From Ureibacillus composti (GTDB lineage: Bacteria > Bacillota > Bacilli > Bacillales_A > Planococcaceae): a stretch of DNA of 64,000 nucleotides. Below are positions 9,447 through 18,023 of the stretch, one piece after another. The notes below the pieces were generated by a model, which saw nothing but the letters and a program-made list of their open reading frames with translations, was not told the DNA's origin and searched no databases. Location of the stretch: NCBI GenBank assembly GCA_030348875.1, contig JAUCEP010000002.1:2001001-2065000 (forward strand). The letters are read 5' to 3'. A program made the translations under genes and the position numbers. How positions within the stretch are numbered: the first letter of the stretch is position 1; each line of letters starts with the position of its first letter.

Positions 9447-10364
9447 ATGAAAAAGTTAACGATGTTGATTGTTGCAACAATTTTCACAGTAATCTTGTCT
9501 GCTTGTTCAATGGAGTCTCCTTTTTTACAAAATGAAGAAGGATCAACAGGCCAAGATACATTAAAAATTGGATTCTCTATTTCTACTTTAAATAACCCAT
9601 TCTTTGTTACGTTAAGTGAAGGGGCTAAAGCAAATGCAACTGAACTAGGTTCTGAAATTGTCATTGTCGATGCTCAAGATGATGCATCAAAACAAGCATC
9701 AGACGTCGAAGATTTAATCCAACAAGGTGTAGATTTAATCTTAATTAATCCAGTGGACTCTGCTGCAGTTGGTTCAGCAGTACAATCAGCAAACACAGCC
9801 GGTATTCCCGTCATTACGGTTGACCGCTCTGCAGATCATGGGGAAGTTGTTTCACATATTGCTTCTGATAATGTTGCTGGTGGGGCATTAGCAGGGGAAT
9901 ATTTACTTGAATTAGCAGGTGAAGGGGCGAAAGTTGCCATGCTAGAAGGGGTTGCAGGTTCTTCAGCAGCTCGAGACCGTGGAGACGGATTCCTATCTGC
10001 TGTTGAAGGTAAAGTTGACCTTGTTTCAAGTTTAACAGCAAACTTTGACCGAGGTGAAGGGTTAACAGTAATGGAAAATATGTTACAAGCTAATCCTGAA
10101 ATTAAAGCAGTATTTGCACAAAACGATGAAATGGCTTTAGGTGCTTTAGAAGCAATTAAAGCGTCTGGAAAAGACATCATCGTTATTGGATTTGACGCAA
10201 CTGATGATGCACTTGCGAAAATTAAAGAAGGAAAGATGGCTGCATCTGTTGCACAAAAACCTGAAGAAATTGGTAAAGCGGCCATTGAAACAGCTGTTAA
10301 TTATTTAAACGGAGAAACGGTAGAAGAATTCGTACCCGTTGACCTTGAATTAGTAAAGCAATAA
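9447..10364 (+). CDS. rbsB: Ribose-binding lipoprotein
   Basis: 305 residues. Signal peptide with lipobox LSAC (Cys20) anchors it outside the membrane; residues 40-305 are a type I periplasmic binding protein with the ribose-binding-protein motif IGFSISTLNNPFF and DDASKQASDVEDLIQQGVD. AAGGAGTG lies seven bases before ATG 9447. Delivers ribose to RbsC/RbsA. Confidence 0.95.
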   Translation: MKKLTMLIVATIFTVILSACSMESPFLQNEEGSTGQDTLKIGFSISTLNNPFFVTLSEGAKANATELGSEIVIVDAQDDASKQASDVEDLIQQGVDLILINPVDSAAVGSAVQSANTAGIPVITVDRSADHGEVVSHIASDNVAGGALAGEYLLELAGEGAKVAMLEGVAGSSAARDRGDGFLSAVEGKVDLVSSLTANFDRGEGLTVMENMLQANPEIKAVFAQNDEMALGALEAIKASGKDIIVIGFDATDDALAKIKEGKMAASVAQKPEEIGKAAIETAVNYLNGETVEEFVPVDLELVKQ

Positions 10365-10381
10365 TGTGAATAAATTTAGTG

Positions 10382-10435
10382 AACTGCACCTCCTTTGTTA
10401 GACACAATTAACGATGGCGGTGCAGTTTTTCCGAT
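10382..10435 (+). terminator. Terminator of the rbs operon
   Basis: AACTGCACC (10382-10390) pairs with GGTGCAGTT (10419-10427), followed by TTTTCC and further T tracts. The loop is long at 28 bases. Because the doxX-like gene converges, the element may work in both directions. Confidence 0.65.
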
Positions 10436-10462
10436 TTTTTGTTGCTTGTACCACTATTGATG

Positions 10463-10870
10463 TTATGAATATTTCTTTTTCTTTTTACTTTGTCCAAGGA
10501 AGTTGTCCAATGCCATCATTTTGCTTCCTCCAAATAATAAATAGAGGGACATAGCTAATAAGGCTAAATTAAATTCATAACCATTGATAAATCCAAGTTC
10601 AAATCGTACTTTCACAATGGCACCAATCATAATAATTGCTAATAGTGCTGCAATAAAACGCGTTGAAAATCCAATGATTAGGAAGAAGCCACCAATTAAT
10701 TCTACTCCAGCGACACCGAAAGCTACATATTCAGCATAAGGAATTCCATAGTCCTCAAACCTGCCGATGGTTTCCTGAATACCTTCCTTAAACTTATCGA
10801 AGCCATGAATAGTAAAAATAGCCCCTAATATCATTCGGATAAAAAGTGTGCCGAATTCATTTTGTTTCAG
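10463..10870 (-). CDS. DoxX-family membrane protein
   Basis: 135 residues if started at CTG (plus 10868-10870), 123 if started at the first ATG (10834). Four membrane segments; motifs ILGAIFTIHGFDKFKEG near the start and GVAGVELIGGFFLIIGF are DoxX hallmarks. The extended start is favoured because KQNEFGTLFIR, the usual beginning of the first helix, lies in frame upstream of the ATG, AGGGGG precedes the CTG by about seven bases, and no ribosome site precedes the ATG. DoxX proteins are linked to redox and thiol stress; the role here is unknown. Confidence 0.75.
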   Translation of the reverse strand: MKQNEFGTLFIRMILGAIFTIHGFDKFKEGIQETIGRFEDYGIPYAEYVAFGVAGVELIGGFFLIIGFSTRFIAALLAIIMIGAIVKVRFELGFINGYEFNLALLAMSLYLLFGGSKMMALDNFLGQSKKKKKYS

Positions 10871-11010
10871 TGTAGATCCCCCTTCGAATTTTCTTTTTAA
10901 TACATATTATTTTAGCTAGTCCACAGATAACACTATAATTGATAAGAGGGCATAAAATTATTACAAATTTTGTAATAGAAAAATAAAACTAAATGATAGG
11001 ATGATTGAAA

Positions 11011-11634
11011 ATGATAGAAAATGTTAAAGAAGCAGTGAAAAATATATATAATCAGTTTGATGCTAGTCATGATTTTCAACATATTGAACGAGTATTACAA
11101 AATGCCGAAGCAATTCTAGCAACAGAACCATTAGCTGATGCTGAGTTAGTGCGACTTGCGGTATTGTTACATGACGTTAGCGATAAAAAATATACAGATA
11201 GTAAAGATAACGAAAACCAATTAATTAATACGCTTCCAATAGTCGATGAAAAGAAAGATCATATTCGTGAAATTATAGCAAGTGTCTCATTTAATGGAGG
11301 GAATGAACTTCCAGCTAAGACTATCGAAGCAAAAATAGTCCGTGATGCAGATCGTTTAGACGCTATTGGTGCAGTTGGTATTGCACGTACATTTGCTTAT
11401 GGGGGAGCAAAGGGAAGAAAGCTTTATGATGACGAAGAAGAGGCACGTACTGCCATGTCAGAGGAAGAGTACCGAACAAAATCAACAGCTTCTGTCACTC
11501 ATTTTTATGAGAAACTATTATTGTTAAAAGATTTAATGTTAACTGAAAAAGGGAAACAAATGGCTGAAGAGAGACATCAGTTTATGTTAAGCTTTTTAGA
11601 GCAGTTAAAAAATGAAAGGGAAGGAAGAGCCTGA
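11011..11634 (+). CDS. HD-domain phosphohydrolase
   Basis: 207 residues. The metal-binding HD pattern is seen as HDFQHIERV near residue 22, LLHDVSD near 55, and RDADRLDAIGAVGIART near 113, the layout of the small HD hydrolases related to YedJ/YpgQ. The substrate is likely a nucleotide, not determined. ATG 11011 is chosen because AGGA lies nine bases upstream; TTG 11005 is the alternative. Confidence 0.85.
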   Translation: MIENVKEAVKNIYNQFDASHDFQHIERVLQNAEAILATEPLADAELVRLAVLLHDVSDKKYTDSKDNENQLINTLPIVDEKKDHIREIIASVSFNGGNELPAKTIEAKIVRDADRLDAIGAVGIARTFAYGGAKGRKLYDDEEEARTAMSEEEYRTKSTASVTHFYEKLLLLKDLMLTEKGKQMAEERHQFMLSFLEQLKNEREGRA

Positions 11635-11700
11635 AATATAGGGCTATTGGGATTATTCTTAATTTAGGATAGAGATAAAAATTATGAAGGTGGATGAAAA

Positions 11701-12654
11701 ATGAGATATGTTCAATTAAAAAATGACAAGATCCCGCCAATTGCATTAGGAACCTGGTCGTGGGGTAATGGAGTAAATGGTGGAGACGCTGTTTTTGGTA
11801 ATAACCTTACAGATAAGGAATTGAAACCTGTTTTTGATGCAGCAATGAGTGCCGGATTAAATCTATGGGACACTGCAGCGGTTTATGGAATGGGTGCTTC
11901 TGAAACGATTTTAGGGAATTTTATAAAAAATCAAAAGAATGTATTAATCTCTACAAAATTTACACCTGGTCGTCAAGATGAGATGGAAAAATCTCTAACT
12001 GAAAGTTTAAATCGTTTGGGTGTTGATCACACAGACATTTATTGGATTCATAATCCAAAAGATGTAAACAAATGGACAGCTGAAATTGTACCACTTATGA
12101 AAAGTGATCGAGTAAAACATGTAGGTGTCTCTAATCATAACTTAGAAGAGATAAAGTTAGCTACTTCCATTCTAGAAAAGGAAGGATTACAACTGTCAGC
12201 TGTACAAAACCACTACAGTTTAATTTATCGCGAATCTGAAGATGCTGGAATTATTGACTGGTGCAATCGAAATAATGTTGTATTCTTTTCTTATATGGTG
12301 TTAGAGCAAGGTGCTTTAACAGGAAAATATAATGCTCAAAATCCCTTTAAAGAAGGGACAAGAAGAGGCGACGCATTTCATTCAGAAGTTCTTCTTAAGT
12401 TAACTCCACTAATAGGGACGATGGAAAAGATAGGTAAAGAATATGAGGCTGATCCTGCACAAATTGCAATTGCTTGGGCCATCGCCAAAGGGACAGTTCC
12501 AATTATTGGAGTAACGAAGTCAAAACATATCGAAGAAGCGATTGCAGCTGTAGATATCGAATTATCTGAGCAGGAAATGAAAGAATTAGAAACAGCCGCA
12601 AAGGAAACAGGTGTTGGAATAAGAGGGGCTTGGGAAAAAAGTATGCAAATTTAA
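11701..12654 (+). CDS. Aldo/keto reductase
   Basis: 317 residues, a full TIM-barrel reductase using NADPH. The tetrad can be seen: Asp in NLWDTAAVYG, its Tyr, Lys in ISTKF, and His in YWIHNP; IPIIGVTKSKHIEEA near 275 binds the cofactor. The family reduces aldehydes and ketones; the substrate cannot be read from sequence. Confidence 0.9.
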   Translation: MRYVQLKNDKIPPIALGTWSWGNGVNGGDAVFGNNLTDKELKPVFDAAMSAGLNLWDTAAVYGMGASETILGNFIKNQKNVLISTKFTPGRQDEMEKSLTESLNRLGVDHTDIYWIHNPKDVNKWTAEIVPLMKSDRVKHVGVSNHNLEEIKLATSILEKEGLQLSAVQNHYSLIYRESEDAGIIDWCNRNNVVFFSYMVLEQGALTGKYNAQNPFKEGTRRGDAFHSEVLLKLTPLIGTMEKIGKEYEADPAQIAIAWAIAKGTVPIIGVTKSKHIEEAIAAVDIELSEQEMKELETAAKETGVGIRGAWEKSMQI

Positions 12655-12729
12655 AGAAAAAAGTATACGATCCAGGAGATGAAATTAGAGAGGGTTTCAT
12701 AGATTCCGCGGTTAACTTTTCTTTATCAG

Positions 12730-12762
12730 ATGCCGTTCATAGGCTTGATGAACGGCATTTCT
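12730..12762 (+). terminator. Terminator of the aldo/keto reductase gene
   Basis: ATGCCGTTCAT (12730-12740) and ATGAACGGCAT (12748-12758) form a perfect stem with a 7-base loop, followed by TTCTCTT. Confidence 0.85.
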
Positions 12763-12867
12763 CTTAATTGGGTATGCAAATGAGGTCGAATTTATTGTAT
12801 TGAAACTGATATGTTGTACTTTTTCTATGTAATATTAATAAGGTGCTCCAGTTTAGGGTGAAAAGTA

Positions 12868-12896
12868 TTGACGGTGAGATTTAGACATGTTATTAT
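12868..12896 (+). promoter_or_regulatory. Sigma-A promoter of the ring-cleaving dioxygenase-like gene
   Basis: TTGACG (12868-12873), spacer 17, TATTAT (12891-12896). The MhqR-like box begins at the next base, so a bound repressor would cover the transcription start. Confidence 0.7.
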
Positions 12897-12914
12897 TATC
12901 TCGAATTAAAGATA
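12897..12914 (+). promoter_or_regulatory. MhqR-like operator 1
   Basis: TATCTCGAATTAAAGATA, a palindrome with arms TATCT and AGATA around a GAATT core. It resembles the B. subtilis MhqR box (TATCTCGAATTCGAGATA as I recall it). Confidence 0.7.
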
Positions 12915-13013
12915 ATTTAATTCTAACCAAATATAGTTTAAGTCATGAAGTATAAAAATAACGTATTTAACTAAAATGAAGATAGCTCTTAACTATCTAT
13001 TTTTTTAAATAAT

Positions 13014-13031
13014 ATATCTCGAATTCGAAAT
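13014..13031 (+). promoter_or_regulatory. MhqR-like operator 2
   Basis: TATCTCGAATTCGAAATA, one mismatch from the perfect palindrome, 25 bases before the start codon. Same motif as operator 1, centred 117 bases away. Confidence 0.75.
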
Positions 13032-13055
13032 AAAGAGAAAATGGAGGAAAACAAT

Positions 13056-14039
13056 ATGAATCACTTAAAAGGAATCCACCACGTAACAGCCATTACAAGT
13101 AGTGCAGAAAAAAATTATGAGTTTTTCACATATGTATTAGGTATGCGTTTAGTTAAAAAAACAGTAAACCAAGACGATATTCAAACTTATCATTTATTCT
13201 TCGCAGACGATAAAGGATCAGCTGGAACAGATATGACATTCTTTGATTTCCCAGGTATTCCAAAAGGAACTCATGGAACAAACGAAATATACAAAACAGC
13301 ATTTCGTGTGCCTACAGATGCAGCATTAGAATATTGGGTGAAACGTTTTGACAAATATGAAGTAAAGCATACGGGCATTAAAGAAGTTTTTGGTAAGAAA
13401 ACAATTTCATTTGTTGATTTTGATGACCAACAATATATGTTAGTTTCTGATGAATTTAATGAAGGCGTTGCATCAGGTACGCCATGGCAAAATGGTCCTG
13501 TACCTTTAGAGTTTGCTATTACAGGGTTAGGACCTATTCATATCCGCATCGCACAATTTGATTATTTTAAAGAAGTGTTAGAAAAAGTAATGCTAATGCG
13601 AGAAATTGCAAAAGAAGATTCACTTCACTTATTCGAAGTAGGTGAGGGTGGTAATGGAGCGCAAGTGATTGTAGAACATAATACGGTTTTACCAAATGGG
13701 CGCCAAGGCTTTGGTACAGTACATCATACAGCATTCCGTGTAGAAGATACAAAAGTATTATATGAATGGATTGATCGTATGCAAAGCTTTGGTTTTGGTA
13801 CGTCAGGTTATGTAGATCGCTTCTTCTTTGAATCACTTTATGCACGTGTCGCACCTGGTATTTTATTCGAATGGGCTACGGATGGCCCTGGATTTATGGG
13901 TGACGAACCGTATGAAACAGTGGGTGAAATTTTATCCTTACCTCCTTTCTTAGAGCCTAAACGCGAACAAATAGAAAAACTAGTACGACCAATTGATACA
14001 GTGAGAAGTACACTGACAATTGAGAAAGAATACTTATAA
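13056..14039 (+). CDS. Ring-cleaving dioxygenase-like VOC protein (MhqA/MhqE/MhqO type)
   Basis: 327 residues with two VOC modules: LKGIHHVTAIT at the start carries the first metal His, a second module begins near GLGPIHIRI, and GFGTVHHTAFRVED and SLYARVAPGILFEWATDGPGF give further ligand positions (last Glu). Proteins of this type are induced by quinones and catechols and thought to cleave hydroquinone adducts. ATG 13056 follows GGAGGA by seven bases. The two MhqR-like sites upstream support quinone-responsive control. Which mhq paralogue it matches is not resolved, and no mhqR gene is in the window. Confidence 0.88.
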   Translation: MNHLKGIHHVTAITSSAEKNYEFFTYVLGMRLVKKTVNQDDIQTYHLFFADDKGSAGTDMTFFDFPGIPKGTHGTNEIYKTAFRVPTDAALEYWVKRFDKYEVKHTGIKEVFGKKTISFVDFDDQQYMLVSDEFNEGVASGTPWQNGPVPLEFAITGLGPIHIRIAQFDYFKEVLEKVMLMREIAKEDSLHLFEVGEGGNGAQVIVEHNTVLPNGRQGFGTVHHTAFRVEDTKVLYEWIDRMQSFGFGTSGYVDRFFFESLYARVAPGILFEWATDGPGFMGDEPYETVGEILSLPPFLEPKREQIEKLVRPIDTVRSTLTIEKEYL

Positions 14040-14045
14040 AAATCA

Positions 14046-14088
14046 TAAATGGACTCCATTCATTTTGTTGAATAGAGTCCATTTTTTA
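14046..14088 (+). terminator. Terminator after the dioxygenase-like gene
   Basis: AAATGGACTC (14047-14056) pairs with GAGTCCATTT (from 14075), then a T run. Lies eight bases after the stop. Confidence 0.85.
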
Positions 14089-14184
14089 TAGAAATTTATC
14101 TAAATCACCTATAGATGTTTAACACTACCAAATAATTTTGATTGTTGAACAAGTTAAACATTTAATGAAGGAAATAGTATCGTC

Positions 14185-14345
14185 ACTCGGAAGATTGTTC
14201 CGTTAATGTACGTTGCCGCTGCTTTTATAGCCGAAATAGTGGAATAATTTTCCGTTAACTTCTGAAAAAAGCCAAATTTCATTAATATAACATAAGGGAA
14301 AAAGCTTCCGTTATTTTAATGGAAATCTCGATATTTTTATATTTA
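14185..14345. repeat. Intergenic region with degenerate TTCCGTTA repeats
   Basis: The 400 bases between 14089 and 14488 have no credible gene. Three degenerate copies of a TTCCGTTA(A/T) motif occur (near 14199, 14250 and 14308), the last followed by its inverse AATGGAA. The same vocabulary appears in the inverted repeat at 62094-62156. They look like remnants of a dispersed AT-rich repeat. Confidence 0.4.
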
Positions 14346-14488
14346 AGGAAGATTGTCATCTTTTCGGAAATAATAGTCTATATAAAAAATTTAGTGGCAA
14401 TTTTATCTTGTTTTTAGTCTTTAAAAATACTAAAGTCGTTAAGAGAAGGAAAATTTATGTAGAAGAATAAATTAAAGAGGTGAAATAA

Positions 14489-15100
14489 ATGCTTTCAATT
14501 AATCCAAAAGACAATTCAGAAAGAGAAAATTATAAACTATTAATTGGAACGATCATTCCAAGACCAATAGCTTTCATCACAACAAAATCAGATAATGGTA
14601 TTGTCAACGCTGCACCATTTAGCTTTTTTAATATCGTTTCGTCTAACCCACCGATGCTATCTGTTTCGGTACAAAGAAAAGGTGGGCAACTTAAAGACAC
14701 GGCAAGAAATATATATGAGAATCATGAGTTTGTTGTTCATATTGTAGATACTGAAAATGTAGAAAAAATTAATGAAACAGCCGCATCACTACCACCAACT
14801 GAAAGTGAATTAGAATTAGCTAAACTAACTCAAGTGGAAAGTGAAATGGTTAGCGTGCCAGGAGTTAAAGAGGCAAAAGTACGTTTTGAATGTAAATTAG
14901 TACATGCGACTTCCCTTGGTGGCCAAGAAAATCAACCAGGTTGTGATCTGTTTGTTGGTGAAATTGTTCAATACCATATTGACGAAAAGATTTATGATGG
15001 TAAGTACATTAATCCTATAGAGTTAGATGCAATCAGTCGTTTAGCTGGAAACGATTATGCAAAAATAGGTGAAATTTTTACTTTAGAACGACCTAAATAA
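14489..15100 (+). CDS. Flavin reductase-like (DIM6/NTAB) domain protein
   Basis: 203 residues. The opening YKLLIGTIIPRPIAFITT and NAAPFSFFNIVSSNPPMLSVSV are the FMN-binding split-barrel signature. Such proteins bind FMN and reduce it or use it in small oxidoreductions. AGAGGTG precedes the ATG; it has its own terminator and is a single-gene unit. No MhqR-like box is seen ahead of it, although its neighbour has two. Confidence 0.88.
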   Translation: MLSINPKDNSERENYKLLIGTIIPRPIAFITTKSDNGIVNAAPFSFFNIVSSNPPMLSVSVQRKGGQLKDTARNIYENHEFVVHIVDTENVEKINETAASLPPTESELELAKLTQVESEMVSVPGVKEAKVRFECKLVHATSLGGQENQPGCDLFVGEIVQYHIDEKIYDGKYINPIELDAISRLAGNDYAKIGEIFTLERPK

Positions 15101-15122
15101 CTATTTAATAATTGAAATTTTC

Positions 15123-15155
15123 AAGGTGTCTCAATAATCGTGAGACACCTTTTGT
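15123..15155 (+). terminator. Terminator of the flavin reductase-like gene
   Basis: AAGGTGTCTCA (15123-15133) and TGAGACACCTT (15141-15151), perfect 11-bp stem, followed by TTTGTTG. Confidence 0.9.
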
Positions 15156-15286
15156 TGTTTAACCGAAATTAACTTTTACATTTAATGGTGGATCGTAATT
15201 TAAAATTTAAAAGTAATTGGATTGATTTTAAGCAAATGTACACTATAAGGAGAAGTATTTATAATAACTAATAAGGAATGGTTATC

Positions 15287-15856
15287 ATGGGAAAATCCCA
15301 AACAGCAATGTTGATTATATTACGAACATTTGATGAACCGCCAGAAAAATTATTTGAAGCTTGGATTAATCCAGATATTATGAAAAAATGGTTTTTTACA
15401 ACAGAATTAACGAATATATATACGATGAGCGAGCCTAAAGTTGGTGGTACTTTTGAAATACTCGATTTTCACGATGAAGAAGACTATCACGTATTAGGTA
15501 AGTATAAAGAAATCGACCCACCAAAAAAATTACGATTTACTTTTAAAATGCCTCATATTAATGACGCAGAGGATGTTATTGAAATACAAATAAAGCCATA
15601 TGAATCTGGTTGTAAAATGACTTTTATACAGGAAATCAAGATCCCTACAGAGGTAGGATTGACAGAGGAAGAAATTGAATCGAAACTAAAAGAATATCAT
15701 GACCAAACCGAAGAAGGTTGGGGTTATATATTTGATGAATTAAGTAAAGTACTTAAAACAATGAGAGAAGTAAGTTTTTATGAAAAAATGTTAGGACAAG
15801 GTGATTTAAGTAATGATTATTTTAACAGCAATTCTAATCATGAAAGGAACGTATAA
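15287..15856 (+). CDS. SRPBCC / AHSA1-family protein
   Basis: 189 residues. RTFDEPPEKLFEAWINPDIMKKWFF is the classical N-terminal signature of the AHSA1-like helix-grip fold, followed by VGGTFEILD and YKEIDPPKKLRFTF. These bind hydrophobic ligands; some act as toxin-like or stress proteins, most are uncharacterised. ATG 15287 has AAGGA about nine bases upstream; ATG 15278 abuts that site and is less likely. Confidence 0.85.
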   Translation: MGKSQTAMLIILRTFDEPPEKLFEAWINPDIMKKWFFTTELTNIYTMSEPKVGGTFEILDFHDEEDYHVLGKYKEIDPPKKLRFTFKMPHINDAEDVIEIQIKPYESGCKMTFIQEIKIPTEVGLTEEEIESKLKEYHDQTEEGWGYIFDELSKVLKTMREVSFYEKMLGQGDLSNDYFNSNSNHERNV

Positions 15857-15877
15857 CGTAACAAATCGAAATTATAT

Positions 15878-15910
15878 AAGTCTTCCATAAATTTGGAGGA
15901 CTTTTTATTT
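15878..15910 (+). terminator. Terminator of the SRPBCC gene
   Basis: AAGTCTTCCA (15879-15888) pairs with TGGAGGACTT (15894-15903) with one mismatch, followed by a T-rich tail. Confidence 0.8.
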
Positions 15911-16121
15911 TTCGCCATAACTACGATACTATTATTTCTATAAATTATAGTTGTATCACTCTGTTTTGTTCAAGGGAGTCAATGAATTCAGTTTAATGCT
16001 TTATTTTACATAATCCTTTATAATAAGATTTATATATAACGTTGATATTATTGATGCTGTAAATTATTAATCGTTAATTTACACGTAAAACAATAGTTAA
16101 CTGAAAGAGAAGGAAAAAAAT

Positions 16122-18011
16122 ATGAGTCATTTAATCGTATCAAATTTAACGAAAACTGTGGGAGATAAAACTCTCTTTAAAAATATCGAATTTACTATAT
16201 ATGAAGGTGAACGTGCTGGGTTAATTGGCATTAATGGTACAGGGAAATCTACTTTATTATCGATTTTAGCAGGTATCCAAGAAGCTGATTCAATCGAATT
16301 GGATCACCCAAATAAATATCGGGTGGCTTACTTACCACAAGAGCCACAATTTAATGAAGGAGAAACTGTATTACAAGCAGTATTCTCTGGTAATTCACCG
16401 ATTTTACAATTGAACCGTGAATACGAAGAAACTGTTACGCAGTTATCAAAAAATCCTGAGTCAGAAGAATTACAAAATACATTATTCAGACTACAACAAC
16501 AAATGGACAATGAGAAGGCTTGGGATGTCAACGCACTAGCAAAACAATCACTTACAAAACTGGGGATTGATATGTACGATGCGATTGTTTCAAGCCTTTC
16601 AGGTGGACAACAAAAACGGGTCGCTCTTGCAAAAGTACTAATTGAACCTGCAGATCTTTATTTGTTAGATGAACCTACTAACCATTTAGATGTTCAGTCA
16701 ACTGAGTGGTTACAAGAGATGGTCACACGTTTAAAAGGCGCAGTTATTTTCATCACCCATGACCGTTATTTTTTAGATGAAATATCCACTCATATCTATG
16801 AGCTTGCTGATCAAACCCTGTATCGTCATACAGGTAATTATGCAGACTATTTAGAAGCGCGAGCTATTCGCGAGGAAATGCGTGCTGCGACACAAGATAA
16901 ATTACGAAATCGTTATCGTTCAGAATTGAAATGGATTCGTCGAGGAGCAAAAGCTCGTACAACGAAACAAAAGGCTAGAATTCAACGTTTCGAGCAATTA
17001 GATGATCAAATTGATCGAAACACTGATGATGCGAATTTAGAATTATCTTTGGCAACAACGAGATTAGGAAAAAAAGTTATTGAAGGTGAACATCTATCAA
17101 AAACTTTTGCTGAACGTGTGATCCTTGAAGATTTTAACTTTTTACTACAACAAGGAGATCGTATTGGTATTATTGGCGCCAATGGCTATGGCAAATCAAC
17201 CTTGTTAAATATCATTGCTGGAGAAATACAGCCTGATGAGGGTGAAGTAATTGTAGGTTCAACGGTTAAACTGGCACATTTTAAACAAGTGTTGCCAAAA
17301 ATGAATGAAAACGAACGAATGATTGAGTATATTCGTGAAGCATCAAATGATATTACGGATGCGGAAGGTGTACGATATTCTGCTGCTCAAATGCTAGAAA
17401 GATTTTTATTCCCATTACATACCCATGGAACTCCGATTGGAAAGTTATCAGGTGGAGAAAGAAAACGTCTGCATTTATTACGTTTATTAATGGAACAGCC
17501 AAATGTTCTGTTACTGGATGAGCCTACAAATGATTTAGATATTGAAACACTTGGTGTACTAGAGGACTTTATTGAGCACTTCCCGGGTGTCGTAATGACC
17601 ATATCCCATGACCGTTTCTTCCTAGACCGAATCGCAAAAAAACTTTGGATTTTAGATGGCCAAGGAAATGTAAATGAAAGTTTAGATATCTATAGTGACT
17701 ATTTAGAAAAGCAAGCACTTGCCCAAAAAATAGAAGCTAAAGAGGAAAAAGTTGAAAAACAACCAAAGCTTCAAAAAACAAAAAGCGAAAAGAAAAAGCT
17801 AACGTTTAAAGAACAAAAAGAATGGGAAACAATTGGTGACCAAATTGCTAAAGTGGAAGAAGACATTATGACTACAGAGGATGAAATTTCCACTGCTGGT
17901 TCTGACTTTACAAAACTTCAGCAATTAACAGTTAAACTAGATGAGTTAAATACGGAGTATGAACGTTTAATTGAAAGATGGTCTTACTTAGAAGAAATTG
18001 TAAAAGGATAG
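16122..18011 (+). CDS. yfmR: ABC-F ATPase, Uup/YfmR type
   Basis: 629 residues and no membrane segments. Two ABC domains: Walker A GINGTGKST near residue 38, signature LSGGQQKR, DEPTNHLD; second Walker A GANGYGKST near 354, signature LSGGERKR, DEPTNDLD. The basic linker RRGAKARTTKQKARIQRFE and a C-terminal lysine-rich coiled coil (about 560-629) are those of the Uup/YfmR branch, which acts on ribosomes stalled at difficult peptide sequences. Spaced 12 bases from the next gene, so probably co-transcribed. Confidence 0.88.
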   Translation: MSHLIVSNLTKTVGDKTLFKNIEFTIYEGERAGLIGINGTGKSTLLSILAGIQEADSIELDHPNKYRVAYLPQEPQFNEGETVLQAVFSGNSPILQLNREYEETVTQLSKNPESEELQNTLFRLQQQMDNEKAWDVNALAKQSLTKLGIDMYDAIVSSLSGGQQKRVALAKVLIEPADLYLLDEPTNHLDVQSTEWLQEMVTRLKGAVIFITHDRYFLDEISTHIYELADQTLYRHTGNYADYLEARAIREEMRAATQDKLRNRYRSELKWIRRGAKARTTKQKARIQRFEQLDDQIDRNTDDANLELSLATTRLGKKVIEGEHLSKTFAERVILEDFNFLLQQGDRIGIIGANGYGKSTLLNIIAGEIQPDEGEVIVGSTVKLAHFKQVLPKMNENERMIEYIREASNDITDAEGVRYSAAQMLERFLFPLHTHGTPIGKLSGGERKRLHLLRLLMEQPNVLLLDEPTNDLDIETLGVLEDFIEHFPGVVMTISHDRFFLDRIAKKLWILDGQGNVNESLDIYSDYLEKQALAQKIEAKEEKVEKQPKLQKTKSEKKKLTFKEQKEWETIGDQIAKVEEDIMTTEDEISTAGSDFTKLQQLTVKLDELNTEYERLIERWSYLEEIVKG

Positions 18012-18023
18012 GATGAACTGATT

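Larger units (their letters stand above)
12763..13055. other. Intergenic region carrying the mhq-type control sites
   Basis: About 290 bases holding a sigma-A promoter and two MhqR-like boxes, listed separately. No reading frame of interest. Confidence 0.7.
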
